64,000 bases of DNA from Nostoc sp. RI_552 (GCA_016124525.1 WGNO01000001.1:1-64000); one strand, 5' to 3'. Shown: positions 46,001 to 57,036, counted from the stretch's first letter. The notes: a model not told the origin generated them from the letters alone. A program made the numbers and translations.

Positions 46001-47724
46001 TGTTCTGGCTTTACTTCCAATAAGTTACCCCGTTCCCCCAGTTCAACATTCAAGGACATGACCAACTTTTCCCGTAGGGGGTCAATAGCTGGATTTGTGA
46101 CTTGAGCGAAACGCTGTTTAAAATAGTCATACAGCAGGTGGGGTTTTTCTGACAGCACCGCTAAAGGAATATCATCTCCCATGCAAAAAGTCGGTTCTTT
46201 ACCCTCAACCGCCATTGGTTGAATCACCATTTCCACATCTTCTGTAGTGTAGCCAAAGGCTAATTGATTACGTAGTAAGGTTTCTTTGTCAATTCCGCTT
46301 GTGGAAGTATGACCCTTACCGTTACCGTTGACTAATGCTGACTGACTACTAACAAGATTTTTCAGCTCTTGGCGATATTCCTTGAGCCATTCGCCATAAG
46401 GATATTGTTTGGCAACTCGCTGCTTAATTTGCCAATTTTTCAGCACTTCATGGTTAACTAAATCCACGGCAATCATTTGTCCTGGGCCTAGTCTACCTTT
46501 TTCAATAATCTTGGCTTCCGGGAAATCAACTACCCCCGCTTCGGAAGCAACAACAATATAATCATCTTCGGTAATAACGTAACGTGCTGGTCTTAAACCA
46601 TTACGGTCTAATGTTGCGCCAACCTTTTCACCATCACTAAATACTAGCAGCGCTGGGCCGTCCCATGCTTCTTGCAAACCACTGTAATATTCGTAGAAAT
46701 CAACAATTTCTGGATATTTAGCTAAAGAAGGCTGATTTTGGTATGCCTCTGGTACCATCATCATTAAGGCTTCCAAGGGGCTACGTCCAGAACGTACCAT
46801 TAATTCTAGGACGTTATCTAGAGTAGCTGAGTCACTGTTGTCAATATGAACTAAGGGTTTAAATTCATCGCAGCGATGGCCCCACACTGGATGATTGAGG
46901 TTCGCTTCTCTTGCCATCATCCAGTTAATGTTACCCAATAGGGTGTTAATTTCACCATTGTGACCCAACAACCGCATTGGTTGAGCCAGAGGCCACTTGG
47001 GCATTGTATTAGTACTAAAGCGACGGTGATAGACAGCAAAAGCGCTTTTGTATGCCGGATTTTTTAGATCAAGATAAAATTCTCCCAATATGGAAGAACG
47101 CACCATGCCTTTATAAACAATTGTGCGACTCGACAAGGAGCAAACATAAAACTCTTCCGAAATATTTTTGGTAGCTTTGAAAATTCTTCTGCGCGTAATA
47201 TACAGTTGCCTTTCTAGTTCTTCACCAGTTTTATCAGCTGATGCTAGAAAAACTTGTTCTATTTGAGGTTGATTTTCTTTCGCTTTTATGCCGAGTACAT
47301 TAGGTTGCACTGGTACTACTCGCCAACCCACCACAGTTAATTTTTCTTGTGCGGCTATTTCCTCGATTCTTGCCTTAATTTTTGCGACTACTTGGGGATC
47401 TTGCGGTAAAAAGAGCATTCCCACCGCTAATTTTCCAGGGTAATAGTCTGTTTGGAACAACTCCCAAGGTATAGCTGTCAATATTCCCGCACCATCACCA
47501 GAATCTTGGTCAGCGCTACAACCTCCCCTGTGTTCTAAACAGGTCAAAGCAGTTAAAGCCTTGGTCACAATTTCGTGGCTGGCATGATTCTGACGATGAG
47601 CAATAAAACCTACACCACAGGCATCTCGTTCTTCTACTAACCACCTTTGTCCTTGGTAGTTTTCCTGAGAGTTAATATCCAAAGTTTTCATTGTTTGTGA
47701 TTGATGCATCGCTTGATTTTTCAT
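43042..47724 (-). CDS. gltB: Ferredoxin-dependent glutamate synthase (large subunit)
   Basis: GOGAT converts glutamine and 2-oxoglutarate to two glutamates. 1560 residues, the single-subunit size (also called glsF or gltS in cyanobacteria). ERDACGVGF holds the nucleophilic Cys at 36, exposed after removal of a short propeptide; an ATG at codon 12 is another start. The amidotransferase domain is followed by the central and FMN-binding synthase domains. The 3Fe-4S cluster motif [15 protein letters not shown] is present. The C-terminal beta-helix domain is rich in glycine repeats ([12 protein letters not shown]). No gltD-like small subunit is adjacent, which favours the ferredoxin type. A 9-bp palindrome lies in the leader. 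Confidence 0.96.
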   Translation of the reverse strand: MKNQAMHQSQTMKTLDINSQENYQGQRWLVEERDACGVGFIAHRQNHASHEIVTKALTALTCLEHRGGCSADQDSGDGAGILTAIPWELFQTDYYPGKLAVGMLFLPQDPQVVAKIKARIEEIAAQEKLTVVGWRVVPVQPNVLGIKAKENQPQIEQVFLASADKTGEELERQLYITRRRIFKATKNISEEFYVCSLSSRTIVYKGMVRSSILGEFYLDLKNPAYKSAFAVYHRRFSTNTMPKWPLAQPMRLLGHNGEINTLLGNINWMMAREANLNHPVWGHRCDEFKPLVHIDNSDSATLDNVLELMVRSGRSPLEALMMMVPEAYQNQPSLAKYPEIVDFYEYYSGLQEAWDGPALLVFSDGEKVGATLDRNGLRPARYVITEDDYIVVASEAGVVDFPEAKIIEKGRLGPGQMIAVDLVNHEVLKNWQIKQRVAKQYPYGEWLKEYRQELKNLVSSQSALVNGNGKGHTSTSGIDKETLLRNQLAFGYTTEDVEMVIQPMAVEGKEPTFCMGDDIPLAVLSEKPHLLYDYFKQRFAQVTNPAIDPLREKLVMSLNVELGERGNLLEVKPEHARKLKLESPVLMETELEAIRLSGFATAELSTLFPIAKGPEGLKDAVNSLQAKAAESVKAGAKILILSDSPLDKLRQTDLEAENGISEEYTYIPALLAAGAVHHHLIRQGLRTKTSLIVNTAQCWSTHHFACLIGYGVDAVCPYTALDTIRDWWLEPKTQKFMERGKIPTLTMEQALGNYRQAVNSGLLKILSKMGISLLSSYQAAQIFEAIGIGGDLLALGFCGTTSRIDGLSVTELAQEVLSFHSKAFPELTAKKLQNFGFVQCLPKGEYHMNNPELAKVLHKAVNGKQYDHYEVYKQHLQGRPITALRDLLDFQSDDSPIPLEEVESVSEIVKRFCTGGMSLGALSREAHETLAIAMNRIGGKSNSGEGGEDPVRYEVLNNVDAAGKSTTLPHLHGLRNGDTASSAIKQVASGRFGVTPEYLTSAKQIEIKIAQGAKPGEGGQLPGAKVSPYIAMLRRSKPGVTLISPPPHHDIYSIEDLAQLIFDLHQINPKAQVSVKLVAEIGIGTIAAGVAKANADIIQISGHDGGTGASPLSSIKHAGSPWELGLSEVHRVLMENGLRDRVILRVDGGLKSGWDVVMAALMGSEEFGFGSIAMIAEGCIMARICHTNNCPVGVASQREELRKRFTGMPEHVVNFFYFIAEEVRHILARLGYRSLLEIVGRADLLKLREKVKVSKTQAINLHCLLHLPDTKNDRSWLLHEEVHSNGAVLDDELLADPEIQGAISNQSTVTKTLPIVNTDRTVGARLAGVIASKYGDSGFEGQVNLHFHGSAGQSFGAFNLPGITLKLEGEANDYVGKGMHGGEIIIKPPTDATYDPGQNVIVGNTCLYGSTGGVLFVNGLAGERFAVRNSKGVAVIEGAGDHCCEYMTGGVIVVLGKVGRNVGAGMTGGLAYFLDEDNSLPELVNPEIVKIQRVITAAGAKQLQELIRTHSDRTGSPKAKMILENWQEYLPKFWQLVPPSEANSAEANPETVSLKQLSSV

Positions 47725-48599
47725 AGCCTGTTCCTGAGATGGTTAGTCACAAATATTGCCAGTATTTGTGAGAAGAATTTGTTAGCCCTTTGACTACGGT
47801 CACGGCTAAAGTTGCTTCCCTGAAAGATACATAAACCCAAATTTAGGGAAAAATTTTAACTTCGGGTTGACTTTATTTTTTAACCGTGTTAAAATCATCT
47901 TATTTTTTTATACTTTATCTAATAATTCTGTGTTCGACAAATTACTTTTGCCCCCACAGCCTTTTATTGATATCCTCATAGCTCAACGTGGCCTTAGCCA
48001 TAGCTACTTTTTTGCTCAATTCGCTGTTCACAGATTAAGATTAGCTTTCAAGTCAAACGTCTTTGGCTTACCCGTAACACAACTTAGTTTCCAAGGTCCA
48101 AATAATCCTGATTTATAGACAAAATCACCGTATTACAAAGTATATACATTTGACAATTCCTAGAAATGTCTTTTGTGTATATTTATTTTATGCTGATGAT
48201 GTCATCTGTATCCCTAGCAGACATAGCTCACGACCTAAATAGCAACTATCAGTGACGATTAAACATTCTCAGCCAGCTTTCAGCACTCAAACTACTGAAT
48301 ATAGACTGACTATAACTAGTGATGGTTAAAACACTTAGTAAAAGTGCTTTTAGTGGTACAATTACTTTTTGAAGTTTACAAGGGATAGATACCCAGCTTA
48401 TACAATATCACATTTTTGCAAAAATTAAATCACTATTTTTTAATATTTTTCGACAATAAGCTAGTTGCTGTAGTGATATGGCAAAGTGCAACATCCTCTG
48501 TTCTGAGTATAAAGCCAGTTTCTTCATTGCCCTATTGGAATCAACACTGTCCTCACCCATGTGACTAGGACTATATTGGTCAAAAGTACGTAGTAAGTT
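47725..48599. other. Divergent spacer upstream of gltB and the glycosidase gene
   Basis: About 875 AT-rich bases. The gltB leader has a perfect palindrome at 47747-47771 and a second possible stem TTAGCC/GGCTAA on the minus strand near 47782-47811. An 83-codon frame at 47867-48118 (+) opens with TTG, has no ribosome-binding site or known domain, and is not called. No NtcA-type GTA-N8-TAC box was obvious. Confidence 0.5.
47747..47771. promoter_or_regulatory. Perfect palindrome 22 bases upstream of gltB
   Basis: TCACAAATA and TATTTGTGA are exact 9-bp arms with a 7-nt spacer. It could be a dimeric regulator's operator or an RNA hairpin in the leader. Confidence 0.65.
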
Positions 48600-50567
48600 A
48601 TGGTAAAAATATTAAATCCCCGCAGCAAAAAATATGACATATCTGTTGCCAAAAAGGCTCATCAAAGGTCATTTTGCTCCGTAGCGCCAATCATCCTAGC
48701 ATTTGCTCTATTGTGCTTGTCTGCTGCCAAGACTACTAGTGCCGAAGAATCCCCCATTAACACCAAAACGCTAAATTTGATTGTCCAGCCACTCACCTCA
48801 AGGGCCAAAGCGTTAGCCTATGGTAACCAAATTATCCTCAATGGTCGCACCTTGTCAGGTGCTTGGTTACAGGAACTGGGAACAGACGGTCAGGTAAAAA
48901 CACATCTGAGTGACGGGGCTTTGAGGCAGTTCATTGGTGTGGATTTTTTAAGTACCAACAATCCAGCCAGTCAACCAGTTGAATGGTTTTCCTCAGTTAA
49001 TCAGCCAGTAGCTTTAGCTACTAAGCTGCTACAAGGGTATCGTTACGTCGATATTACAAATTTTGCCCAAAGAGCAGGATGGCAGTTACAAACAAATAAT
49101 AATATCTTGGCCATCACTATTCCAAAAGCCCAAGTAAAAAATATTCGTCAAAGTCAGCGACTTTCTGGCCTAAGTAATCTTTCTTTGCAGTCGGCTCGCA
49201 TTGTTTTAGATTTAGATCGTCCAGCCCCTTGGCAAGTTTCCCCAGGCTTACCCATAAACAGGGTTGAACCTGATACACCAAACACCCTAGCCAACAGAGA
49301 GTGGATAGTGGCTGTAGAAGGTATCCCCCATCCAGATTTAATCCAACGCTACCCACAGCCAACTGCTGATAGCTTCGCTGGCAAGAGGGCTACACCAGTG
49401 ATTAGAAAATTGGAAGTAATCAATAATCGCACAATTATCAGTCTGAGTGTACCTTTTGGTATGTCTCCTCAAATCATTACTTTATCCAATCCTCATCGCT
49501 TGGTGATTGATCTTCGTGTTGATGCTCTGGTACAACGAGATATCACCTGGGCACCAGGATTACGTTGGCGACAGCAATTAATCAATTTAGGTACAGACCG
49601 CTTTCCTGTGGTTTGGTTAGATATTAATCCCCGCCAAGTGGGGCTAACCCTAAAACCCATTGGTACAGACCCCAACAGCCAAACGGGTATTACACCGCTA
49701 ATTCAAATGGCACAGCAATATTCGGCTGTAGCAGCCATCAACGCTGGTTATTTTAACCGCAATAATAAGTTGCCCTTGGGGGCAATTCGTCGGGATGGTC
49801 AGTGGTTATCAGGGCCGATTCTCAACCGAGGAGCAATCGCTTGGAATGATTCTGGCGAATTTTACCTCGGTCGTCTCAGGTTGCAAGAAACTTTAATTGC
49901 TGCCAATAATCAGAGGTTACCCATTCCATTTCTCAACAGTGGCTACGTTCAGAATGGCATTGCTCGTTACACTCCCACTTGGGGAATTAGCTACACCCCT
50001 TTAACAGATAACGAAGTTGTTGTCATAGTCCAACAAGACCGAATTATCAATCAGTTAGCAGGTGGCAAAGCTGGTGGAACACCCATTCCTATTCCCCGGG
50101 ATGGGTATCTCTTAACTTTACGTGCCAGTGCTACCACTGCTGCATCACAATTGCCTATTGGTACAGCAGTAAGCATTGTTAGTACCACTCATTCGGCTGA
50201 GTTCAACCGTTATCCCCACATCATAGGAGCCGGGCCGCTGTTGGTACAAAACAATCAAATTGTTCTTGATGCTGAAAGCGAAAAATTCAGTCCGGCTTTT
50301 ATTAAACAAAGAGCTATTCGCAGTGGCATTTGCACAACAGCAGTCGGCTCTTTAATCATTGCCAGTATACACAATCGTGTGGGTGGTCTAGGCCCCACTT
50401 TGGCAGAACACGCCAAATTAATGAAAAATATTGGTTGTATCAATGCCCTCAATTTAGACGGTGGTAGTTCAACTAGCCTTTATTTGGGGGGGCAACTAAT
50501 CGACCGTTCCCCGAATACTGCTGCTCGTGTTCACAACGGCATTGGAGTGTTCTTGCAACAACAGTAA
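48600..50567 (+). CDS. Exported phosphodiester glycosidase (NAGPA domain)
   Basis: 655 residues. A long n-region and a signal segment (about 27-49, IILAFALLCLSAAKTTSAEE) precede an AMIN-like, beta-rich region (about 55-310) with a copper-amine-oxidase-like N-terminal motif (AYGNQIILNGRTLSG). The C-terminal domain (about 365-655) has AAINAGYFNRNNKLPLGAI, GIGPL-like IGAGPLLVQN and ALNLDGGSSTSLYLGG, the signature of NAGPA-type phosphodiester glycosidases. A role in envelope polysaccharide turnover is inferred. Transcription starts after a long AT-rich spacer. Confidence 0.88.
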   Translation: MVKILNPRSKKYDISVAKKAHQRSFCSVAPIILAFALLCLSAAKTTSAEESPINTKTLNLIVQPLTSRAKALAYGNQIILNGRTLSGAWLQELGTDGQVKTHLSDGALRQFIGVDFLSTNNPASQPVEWFSSVNQPVALATKLLQGYRYVDITNFAQRAGWQLQTNNNILAITIPKAQVKNIRQSQRLSGLSNLSLQSARIVLDLDRPAPWQVSPGLPINRVEPDTPNTLANREWIVAVEGIPHPDLIQRYPQPTADSFAGKRATPVIRKLEVINNRTIISLSVPFGMSPQIITLSNPHRLVIDLRVDALVQRDITWAPGLRWRQQLINLGTDRFPVVWLDINPRQVGLTLKPIGTDPNSQTGITPLIQMAQQYSAVAAINAGYFNRNNKLPLGAIRRDGQWLSGPILNRGAIAWNDSGEFYLGRLRLQETLIAANNQRLPIPFLNSGYVQNGIARYTPTWGISYTPLTDNEVVVIVQQDRIINQLAGGKAGGTPIPIPRDGYLLTLRASATTAASQLPIGTAVSIVSTTHSAEFNRYPHIIGAGPLLVQNNQIVLDAESEKFSPAFIKQRAIRSGICTTAVGSLIIASIHNRVGGLGPTLAEHAKLMKNIGCINALNLDGGSSTSLYLGGQLIDRSPNTAARVHNGIGVFLQQQ

Positions 50568-50847
50568 TTACACGGCTGGGAAGAGAGAGGGTGTTTTTCC
50601 TTTTTTTAATTAATCAGTAATGGTCAACCCTTTTTTAAAGTTAAGAATAAGTTGCTATTTGTTGAATGAAGACTTAGTATGGAAAAAGCAATTTTGCCAG
50701 TAATCCTTTACACCTTCAAGTTAAATTTTGTTATGATTACCGGGGAGCAAATAAATTAATGAGTTTTACCGTCGCAAAAATACGGCAAGATTTTCCATTA
50801 ATGCTTAAGAGTAATGAAAGTTTGTTATGTCGATCAATGAGGTAAAC

Positions 50848-51267
50848 ATGGCTCAATTTCAAGAAACCACACAAACTAACACCCTGCCTCTACCCGTTGC
50901 GACCGCTAATAAAAGCATTACTGCAACTGAACTTCGTCCTTGGGGTTCTTTTACAGTTTTGGAAGAAGGGCGCGGATATAAGATTAAACGAATCGAAGTT
51001 AAGCCTGGACACCGCCTCAGTCTGCAAATGCACCATCACCGCAGTGAACACTGGATTGTTGTTTCTGGTACGGCTAGGGTAGTTTGTGGCGACCAAGAAA
51101 TACTATTGAGTAATAATGAGTCAACCTATGTTCCACAATGTACGTCTCATCGTCTAGAGAATCCTGGTGTGATTCCCCTAGTCCTAATTGAAGTACAAAA
51201 TGGCGAATACTTAGGTGAAGACGATATTATTCGCTACCAAGATGACTATGCCCGTAATGAAGTTTAA
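50848..51267 (+). CDS. Mannose-6-phosphate isomerase, cupin type
   Basis: 139 residues from the ATG at 50848 (MAQFQET), chosen because GAGG lies 6 bases upstream; an ATG at 50827 is possible. The cupin motif GHRLSLQMHHHRSEHWIVVSG provides His and Glu metal ligands, and the rest (STYVPQCTSHRLENPG) is the second cupin motif. It matches the type II isomerase domain found at the C-terminus of ManC/AlgA, here as a stand-alone protein. It would interconvert fructose-6-P and mannose-6-P for GDP-mannose and cell-surface sugars. Confidence 0.9.
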   Translation: MAQFQETTQTNTLPLPVATANKSITATELRPWGSFTVLEEGRGYKIKRIEVKPGHRLSLQMHHHRSEHWIVVSGTARVVCGDQEILLSNNESTYVPQCTSHRLENPGVIPLVLIEVQNGEYLGEDDIIRYQDDYARNEV

Positions 51268-51347
51268 ATCTGCCAGAGGGGTGCTCAGGCTGTAGTAATG
51301 ACACAGCCAATATACTGAACTACTTCTGTAAAGCGTCTGAATAACAT

Positions 51348-51384
51348 TCTCCCCTGCTAACCCCTTGCGTTGTGTAGCGGGAGA
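51348..51384. repeat. Hairpin at the edge of the tnpB fragment
   Basis: TCTCCC...GCTA pairs with TAGCGGGAGA around a loop of about 16 nt. It may be the element's end or a stem within the former gene. Confidence 0.45.
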
Positions 51385-51389
51385 TGAAA

Positions 51390-51600
51390 AAAATAGCTTG
51401 TTGAACCCAGACAACTTAACTTTTAATAGTTGGAGGCACTTTTTGGCTTTATGCCAGTGTTTAGGATTATTAACCGTATTACTTTCACTGTCTGTATAGA
51501 AATGGCTAAGTCCCACGGCAACAACAATGGTCTCACCATGGTGTAATCTTGCCGTAGCTATTCCTAAATGTTCAACTACCCCTGTCCTTGTCCACGGGAG
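51390..51600 (-). pseudogene. TnpB internal fragment (RuvC-I region)
   Basis: The minus strand reads GETIVVAVGLSHFYTDSESN, then TVNNPKHWHKAKKCLQLLKV. In IS605 TnpB the matching segment is G-I-D-x-G-L..F.TDS....NP, followed by a lysine-rich helix. Here the catalytic Asp position is Ala (VAVG). Upstream and downstream coding is lost. Confidence 0.7.
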
Positions 51601-51856
51601 ATTTCATTTGTTTAAGGGTTATCTCGCTTTCAGTCCACAATCCATCTCACCACCGGCTGTTGTGGTATGGCGCTACCATTCTCTTTTTTTTTAGGTAAAT
51701 TATCAATAAACAAATAGGATAGAAAGTACTTAATCCAGCAGAAACTGCTATCTAGTCAAAATAAATAAAAAAAGGTTTTTGGTTCAGCGTGGTTTTTGTA
51801 GTTCGCCCTTCTGTAACATTTAAGATGGGGTTTTTATATTGCCACAACTAAATTCT

Positions 51857-52195
51857 ATGATTCACCTGAGTCAAGCAGCCATCACTGAAATTGAGCGCCT
51901 AAGGTCGAAACATCAACCCAATAGTTTGCTAAGACTAACGGTTAGGTCAGGCGGTTGTTCTGGTTTGTTTTACGATATGTCTTTTGATGAAACTGTAAAA
52001 GTTGAGGATCACGTCTTTGACTTGAGCAGCATCAGATTTATCATAGACAATGAAAGCTTTACTTATGTAAATGGGCTGGCATTGGATTATTCAGAAGATT
52101 TAATGGGTGGAGGTTTTCGTTTCCACAACCCTCAAGCTATCACTACCTGTGGATGTGGTAATTCTTTCTCAGTTGCTACCCCCACTTTTGTTTAA
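51857..52195 (+). CDS. A-type iron-sulfur carrier (HesB/IscA/SufA family)
   Basis: 112 residues from the ATG at 51857 (MIHLSQAAI); a TTG 6 codons upstream is less likely. The three family cysteines are present in GGCSGLFYDM and TTCGCGNSF. The protein accepts and delivers Fe-S clusters to target enzymes. Plant-type ferredoxins and photosystem I make this a heavily used pathway in cyanobacteria. It sits just before the str cluster but has a separate rpsL promoter behind it. Confidence 0.93.
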   Translation: MIHLSQAAITEIERLRSKHQPNSLLRLTVRSGGCSGLFYDMSFDETVKVEDHVFDLSSIRFIIDNESFTYVNGLALDYSEDLMGGGFRFHNPQAITTCGCGNSFSVATPTFV

Positions 52196-52212
52196 CTAAA
52201 AAAATTATAAGT

Positions 52213-52242
52213 TTGACATAAAAGCCCTAAAAAAGATATAAT
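52213..52242 (+). promoter_or_regulatory. Consensus promoter of rpsL / str cluster
   Basis: TTGACA (52213-52218) and TATAAT (52237-52242) match both consensus hexamers exactly, separated by 18 bases and about 50 bases before the rpsL ATG. It is the best sigma-70-type promoter in the window. Confidence 0.8.
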
Positions 52243-52292
52243 CAGGATTTGTTAAAAGTTAGACTACTAAGCAGCTTTACGCGCTGTAACCC

Positions 52293-52676
52293 ATGCCAAC
52301 AATACAGCAACTGATACGTAATGAACGCGAAAAAGCGCGTCAAAAAACAAAATCTCCTGCTCTAAGACAATGCCCACAACGTCGGGGTGTTTGCACTAGG
52401 GTATACACAACCACGCCTAAAAAGCCTAACTCAGCTCTACGCAAAGTAGCAAGGGTAAGATTAACCTCTGGATTTGAAGTGACAGCTTACATTCCGGGTA
52501 TAGGTCACAACTTGCAAGAACATTCAGTGGTAATGATTCGTGGGGGTCGTGTCAAGGATTTACCAGGTGTCAGATACCACATTATCCGTGGCACCTTAGA
52601 CACAGCTGGAGTTAAAGACCGCAAGCAAGGGCGTTCCAAATACGGAACCAAGCGTCCGAAAGAAGCGAAAAAATAG
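52293..52676 (+). CDS. rpsL: 30S ribosomal protein S12
   Basis: 127 residues, full length. Family signatures are [28 protein letters not shown] (the streptomycin-site lysine region) and [14 protein letters not shown]12 sits at the decoding centre. It is first gene of the rpsL-rpsG-fusA-tuf-rpsJ cluster. A consensus promoter lies 50 bases upstream. Confidence 0.99.
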   Translation: MPTIQQLIRNEREKARQKTKSPALRQCPQRRGVCTRVYTTTPKKPNSALRKVARVRLTSGFEVTAYIPGIGHNLQEHSVVMIRGGRVKDLPGVRYHIIRGTLDTAGVKDRKQGRSKYGTKRPKEAKK

Positions 52677-53030
52677 AAACTAGGCAATTAATCCCATAGG
52701 ACGACGATTCAGCGTCTTCGGTCAGCAGCACCCAAGAACAAACTGTCTGCCCTTGCCGATTTCAAAAACATCGCTAAATCCTGTATGAAGCAGGTAAGAG
52801 TAGGTAACTTTCAGCGGCATTCAGCCTGTCCTAGGTAATTGCAGCGGTTGCATCTAAATGTTTACGTTTATGATGTTGTCGCCTTCTCAAGTTGTAGTAA
52901 GGAAACTAATAGACCAGTCCATCGGCAACTGTAGAGAAAAAACAAAGTTTGAAAGGCGGCCTTACCCGCCCGTATATCCAGTGTCTGATAGCATATAATT
53001 TCGTTGCCAAATCCGAATTAAAGGTGAAGT
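52677..53030 (+). other. Unusually long rpsL-rpsG spacer
   Basis: 354 bases separate two genes that are normally close. No frame of note is present. Inverted segments occur (for example GATTCAGCGTCTTCGGTCAG near 52707-52726). In E. coli the S12-S7 gap is the S7 translational-control site, so this gap could be a leader RNA or a second promoter region. Confidence 0.45.
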
Positions 53031-53501
53031 ATGTCTCGTCGTGGTGTTATTCAAAGGCGTCCAGTTCCGCCTGATTCCGTATATAACAGTCGCCTGGTAA
53101 GCATGATAATCCGGCGGGTGATGCGTCATGGAAAGAAATCACTGGCTGCCAGGCTGGTTTATGATGCAATGAAAACTATTGAAGAACGCACTGGTGGTGC
53201 CCCTTTGGAAACCTTTGAAAGAGCAGTGCGAAACGCCACACCCTTGGTAGAGGTAAAAGCTCGGCGAGTTGGCGGAGCAACTTATCAAGTACCAATGGAG
53301 GTGCGCTCAGATCGCGGTACAACCCTAGCCTTGCGCTGGCTGGTAAAATTTGCCCGGTCTAGGCCTGGTCGGACAATGGCAAGTAAATTAGCCAATGAGT
53401 TAATGGATGCCGCCAATGAAACCGGGAATGCAATTCGTAAGCGGGAAGAAACACACCGCATGGCAGAAGCTAACAAAGCTTTTGCACACTATCGTTACTA
53501 A
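53031..53501 (+). CDS. rpsG: 30S ribosomal protein S7
   Basis: 156 residues, full length. [33 protein letters not shown] and [13 protein letters not shown] are typical. S7 nucleates the head of the 30S subunit and can act as a translational repressor in other bacteria. AAAGGTGA lies upstream of the ATG. It is second gene of the str cluster. Confidence 0.99.
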   Translation: MSRRGVIQRRPVPPDSVYNSRLVSMIIRRVMRHGKKSLAARLVYDAMKTIEERTGGAPLETFERAVRNATPLVEVKARRVGGATYQVPMEVRSDRGTTLALRWLVKFARSRPGRTMASKLANELMDAANETGNAIRKREETHRMAEANKAFAHYRY

Positions 53502-53643
53502 GAAAAGCGGCGGTATATCCTGGATATCAACCGGTATATCCCGTACTCACAAAAATAAATACGGTTTTCCGTAGAAGTATAGAATCTTAACAAAGAGTAA
53601 TATACAAGATATCATGAAGCAAAAACTATAATAGGAGGCTACT

Positions 53644-55722
53644 GTGGCACGTACCATCCCGCTAGAGAGAGTACGCAATATCGGTATTGCGGCGCATATA
53701 GATGCGGGCAAGACAACGACAACCGAGAGAATATTGTTTTACTCCGGCATAATTCATAAAATTGGCGAAGTTCATGAAGGAACCGCCGTCACTGACTGGA
53801 TGGCTCAGGAACGTGAACGGGGAATTACCATCACTGCGGCTGCAATCAGCACCAGTTGGAAAGATCATCAAATTAACATTATCGATACTCCAGGACACGT
53901 TGACTTCACAATTGAAGTAGAACGTTCCATGCGCGTGTTGGATGGTGTAATCGCAGTATTTTGTTCTGTAGGCGGCGTGCAACCGCAGTCAGAAACAGTA
54001 TGGCGACAAGCAGACCGTTACAAAGTACCCCGCATAGCCTTCGTGAACAAGATGGATCGCACAGGGGCGAACTTCTATAAAGTTCATGAACAAATGCGCG
54101 ATCGCCTGCGGGCTAATGCCATTGCCATTCAACTGCCAATTGGTAGTGAAAATGAATTTCAAGGAATCGTTGATCTGGTACGCATGCGTGCCTACATTTA
54201 CACCAACGATCAGGGAACAGATATCCAAGAAACAGAAATCCCCGCAGAACTACAAGAACAGGCAAAGAGTTACCATACCAAACTTGTAGAAGCTGTAGCA
54301 GAAACCGATGACCATCTGATGAATAAGTACTTCGAGGGAGAACCACTAACAGAAGATGAAATTGGTAATGCCCTACGTAAAGGTACTATTGCAGGAACGA
54401 TAGTGCCGGTACTCTGCGGTTCGGCATTTAAGAACAAAGGCGTGCAGTTGATGCTGGATGCGGTAGTAGATTATCTACCAGCACCAATTGAAGTACCAGC
54501 AATTCAAGGTACATTACCAACGGGTGAAAGTGTTGAGCGCAAAGCTGATGACCAAGAACCCCTATCAGCTCTGGCGTTCAAGATTATGGCTGATCCCTAC
54601 GGTCGTCTCACCTTTGTTCGTGTTTATTCTGGGGTTCTGAAAAAAGGTAGTTATGTTCTTAACGCTACCAAGAATAAAAAAGAGCGCATTTCTCGTCTGG
54701 TGGTTTTGAAAGCAGATGAACGACTAGATGTGGAAGAATTGCGGGCTGGTGATTTGGGAGCAGCATTAGGACTAAAGGAAACCTTGACAGGTGATACCAT
54801 TACGGATGAAGCATCACCAGTAATTCTGGAATCTTTATTCGTTCCTGAGCCTGTAATCTCGGTGGCGGTTGAACCCAAAACCAAGAATGACATGGACAAG
54901 CTCTCCAAAGCTCTGCAATCTCTTTCAGAAGAAGATCCTACCTTCCGCGTCAGTGTAGATCCGGAAACCAACCAAACCGTAATCGCGGGAATGGGAGAAC
55001 TACACCTGGAAATTCTCGTAGACCGCATGTTACGGGAATTCAAGGTAGAAGCGAATGTCGGTGCGCCCCAAGTAGCTTACCGCGAAACGATTCGCAAAGC
55101 AGTCACCAAGGTTGAAGGTAAATTCATTCGTCAAAGTGGTGGTAAAGGTCAATATGGTCACGTTGTGATCGATTTGGAACCAGGGGAACCCGGTAGCGGC
55201 TTTGAATTTGTTTCTAAAATTGTGGGTGGTGGTGTACCAAAAGAATACGTCGGCCCCGCAGAACAAGGAATGAAAGAAAGCTGCGAATCCGGTGTTTTAG
55301 CAGGATATCCACTAATTGATGTCAAAGCAACCCTGGTGGATGGGTCATACCACGATGTAGACTCTTCAGAAATGGCTTTCAAAATTGCTGGGTCAATGGC
55401 AATGAAAGAGGCAGTGCTGAAAGCTTCACCCGTACTCTTAGAACCTATGATGAAAGTTGAGGTTGAAGTACCCGAAAACTTCCTTGGGGATGTAATGGGC
55501 GACCTCAATTCCCGTCGTGGGCAAATTGAGGGTATGGGATCTGAGGATGGTTTGGCCAAAGTAACTGCTAAAGTTCCATTGGCAGAAATGTTTGGCTACG
55601 CTACTGATATCCGCTCTAAGACCCAAGGTCGAGGTATCTTCTCAATGGAGTTTAGCCACTACGAAGAAATACCTCGGAACGTGGCTGAAGCAATCATAGC
55701 TAAAAGCAAAGGGAACGCTTAA
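53644..55722 (+). CDS. fusA: Elongation factor G
   Basis: EF-G drives translocation using GTP. 692 residues with all five domains. The G motifs are [24 protein letters not shown] and NKMDRTGAN. The start follows AGGAGG closely and is GTG or ATG at 53644 (the codon there is GTG, read as Met). The leader (53502-53643) contains repeated GGTATATCC words. Third gene of the str cluster. Confidence 0.98.
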   Translation: MARTIPLERVRNIGIAAHIDAGKTTTTERILFYSGIIHKIGEVHEGTAVTDWMAQERERGITITAAAISTSWKDHQINIIDTPGHVDFTIEVERSMRVLDGVIAVFCSVGGVQPQSETVWRQADRYKVPRIAFVNKMDRTGANFYKVHEQMRDRLRANAIAIQLPIGSENEFQGIVDLVRMRAYIYTNDQGTDIQETEIPAELQEQAKSYHTKLVEAVAETDDHLMNKYFEGEPLTEDEIGNALRKGTIAGTIVPVLCGSAFKNKGVQLMLDAVVDYLPAPIEVPAIQGTLPTGESVERKADDQEPLSALAFKIMADPYGRLTFVRVYSGVLKKGSYVLNATKNKKERISRLVVLKADERLDVEELRAGDLGAALGLKETLTGDTITDEASPVILESLFVPEPVISVAVEPKTKNDMDKLSKALQSLSEEDPTFRVSVDPETNQTVIAGMGELHLEILVDRMLREFKVEANVGAPQVAYRETIRKAVTKVEGKFIRQSGGKGQYGHVVIDLEPGEPGSGFEFVSKIVGGGVPKEYVGPAEQGMKESCESGVLAGYPLIDVKATLVDGSYHDVDSSEMAFKIAGSMAMKEAVLKASPVLLEPMMKVEVEVPENFLGDVMGDLNSRRGQIEGMGSEDGLAKVTAKVPLAEMFGYATDIRSKTQGRGIFSMEFSHYEEIPRNVAEAIIAKSKGNA

Positions 55723-55744
55723 TTAAAAAAGGAAACGAGCATTC

Positions 55745-56974
55745 ATGGCACGCGCAAAGTTTGAAAGGACGAAACCACACGTTAATATCGGGACAATCGG
55801 CCACGTTGACCACGGTAAAACCACGTTAACAGCAGCCATCACCATGACTCTAGCAGCGCTAGGTCAAGCTACAGCTAAAGGCTACGATCAAATTGATAAC
55901 GCACCTGAAGAAAAAGCACGGGGCATCACCATCAATACGGCTCACGTTGAGTACGAAACCGACAAACGGCACTATGCTCACGTAGACTGTCCCGGTCACG
56001 CTGACTATGTGAAAAACATGATCACTGGTGCGGCACAAATGGACGGAGCTATTCTGGTAGTGGCAGCCACAGATGGACCTATGCCCCAAACCCGTGAGCA
56101 TATCCTGTTGGCACGTCAGGTAGGTGTTCCTAGACTGGTAGTCTTCCTGAATAAAGAAGATATGATGGAGGACGAAGAACTTTTGGAACTCGTAGAATTA
56201 GAACTCCGGGAATTGTTGACCGAATACGGTTTTGAGGGCGACGATATTCCCATTGTCAGAGGTTCTGGCTTACAAGCTCTAGAAACAATGACCAGCAATT
56301 CCAAAACCAAACGCGGAGAAAATCCTTGGGTAGATAAAATCTACATGCTGATGGACGCTGTAGATTCCTATATTCCCGACCCAGAGCGCGATATTGATAA
56401 GCCCTTCCTGATGGCTGTAGAAGACGTGTTCTCCATCACAGGTCGTGGTACTGTGGCCACTGGACGGATTGAACGTGGTAAGGTCAAAGTAGGTGATGTT
56501 GTTGAACTAGTAGGAATTAGGGAGACTCGCAACACCACCGTTACCGGGATTGAGATGTTTAAAAAGAGTCTCGAAGAAGGTATGGCTGGAGATAACGCTG
56601 GTGTACTTCTACGGGGTATCCAAAAGGCTGACATTGAACGCGGGATGGTTATAGCCAAACCAGGTTCCATTACTCCCCACACTCAATTTGAAGGTGAAGT
56701 GTACGTCCTGACAGAAAAAGAAGGCGGTCGCAAAACACCATTCTTCTCTGGATACCGTCCTCAGTTTTACGTACGCACAACTGATGTAACCGGTACAATC
56801 ACTTCCTTTACTTCCGATGATGGTAGCGCAGCAGAAATGGTTATGCCAGGCGATCGCATCAAAATGACAGTAGAACTGATCAACGCCATCGCCATTGAGC
56901 AAGGAATGCGCTTCGCGATTCGTGAAGGTGGCCGCACCATTGGTGCTGGTGTTGTCTCCAAAATTCTGAAGTAA
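55745..56974 (+). CDS. tuf: Elongation factor Tu
   Basis: EF-Tu delivers aminoacyl-tRNA to the ribosome. 409 residues, including the roughly 10-residue acidic insertion near 180-190 usual in cyanobacteria and plastids. G motifs are [26 protein letters not shown] and LNKEDMM. It starts 22 bases after fusA with AAAGGAAACGAG upstream. A strong terminator follows. Confidence 0.99.
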   Translation: MARAKFERTKPHVNIGTIGHVDHGKTTLTAAITMTLAALGQATAKGYDQIDNAPEEKARGITINTAHVEYETDKRHYAHVDCPGHADYVKNMITGAAQMDGAILVVAATDGPMPQTREHILLARQVGVPRLVVFLNKEDMMEDEELLELVELELRELLTEYGFEGDDIPIVRGSGLQALETMTSNSKTKRGENPWVDKIYMLMDAVDSYIPDPERDIDKPFLMAVEDVFSITGRGTVATGRIERGKVKVGDVVELVGIRETRNTTVTGIEMFKKSLEEGMAGDNAGVLLRGIQKADIERGMVIAKPGSITPHTQFEGEVYVLTEKEGGRKTPFFSGYRPQFYVRTTDVTGTITSFTSDDGSAAEMVMPGDRIKMTVELINAIAIEQGMRFAIREGGRTIGAGVVSKILK

Positions 56975-56996
56975 TACCTTTTTGTCCCATAACCAA

Positions 56997-57036
56997 GGAG
57001 CAAAGATGGTAGAATTCCTCTTTGCTCCTTTCTTTT
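56997..57036 (+). terminator. Terminator after tuf
   Basis: GGAGCAAAGA (56997-57006) and TCTTTGCTCC (57019-57028) are perfect arms, followed by TTTCTTTTCC. It probably ends most str-cluster transcripts before rpsJ. Confidence 0.85.

Larger units (their letters stand above)
51268..51856. other. Spacer with third IS605-type remnant
   Basis: About 590 bases. The left half holds a hairpin and a tnpB internal fragment. From about 51660 to 51856 the sequence is AT-rich, with no further gene seen. Confidence 0.55.

Noticed and set aside
47867-48118. 83-codon plus-strand frame upstream of the glycosidase gene
   Set aside because: It starts with TTG, has no ribosome-binding site, and its composition follows the AT-rich spacer.
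50890-51096. Minus and plus frames overlapping the cupin gene
   Set aside because: Shadows of the mannose-6-phosphate isomerase gene, which shows an intact cupin.
55158-55559. 133-codon minus-strand frame in fusA
   Set aside because: Antisense to conserved EF-G coding sequence; Ser/Thr-rich translation typical of antisense frames.
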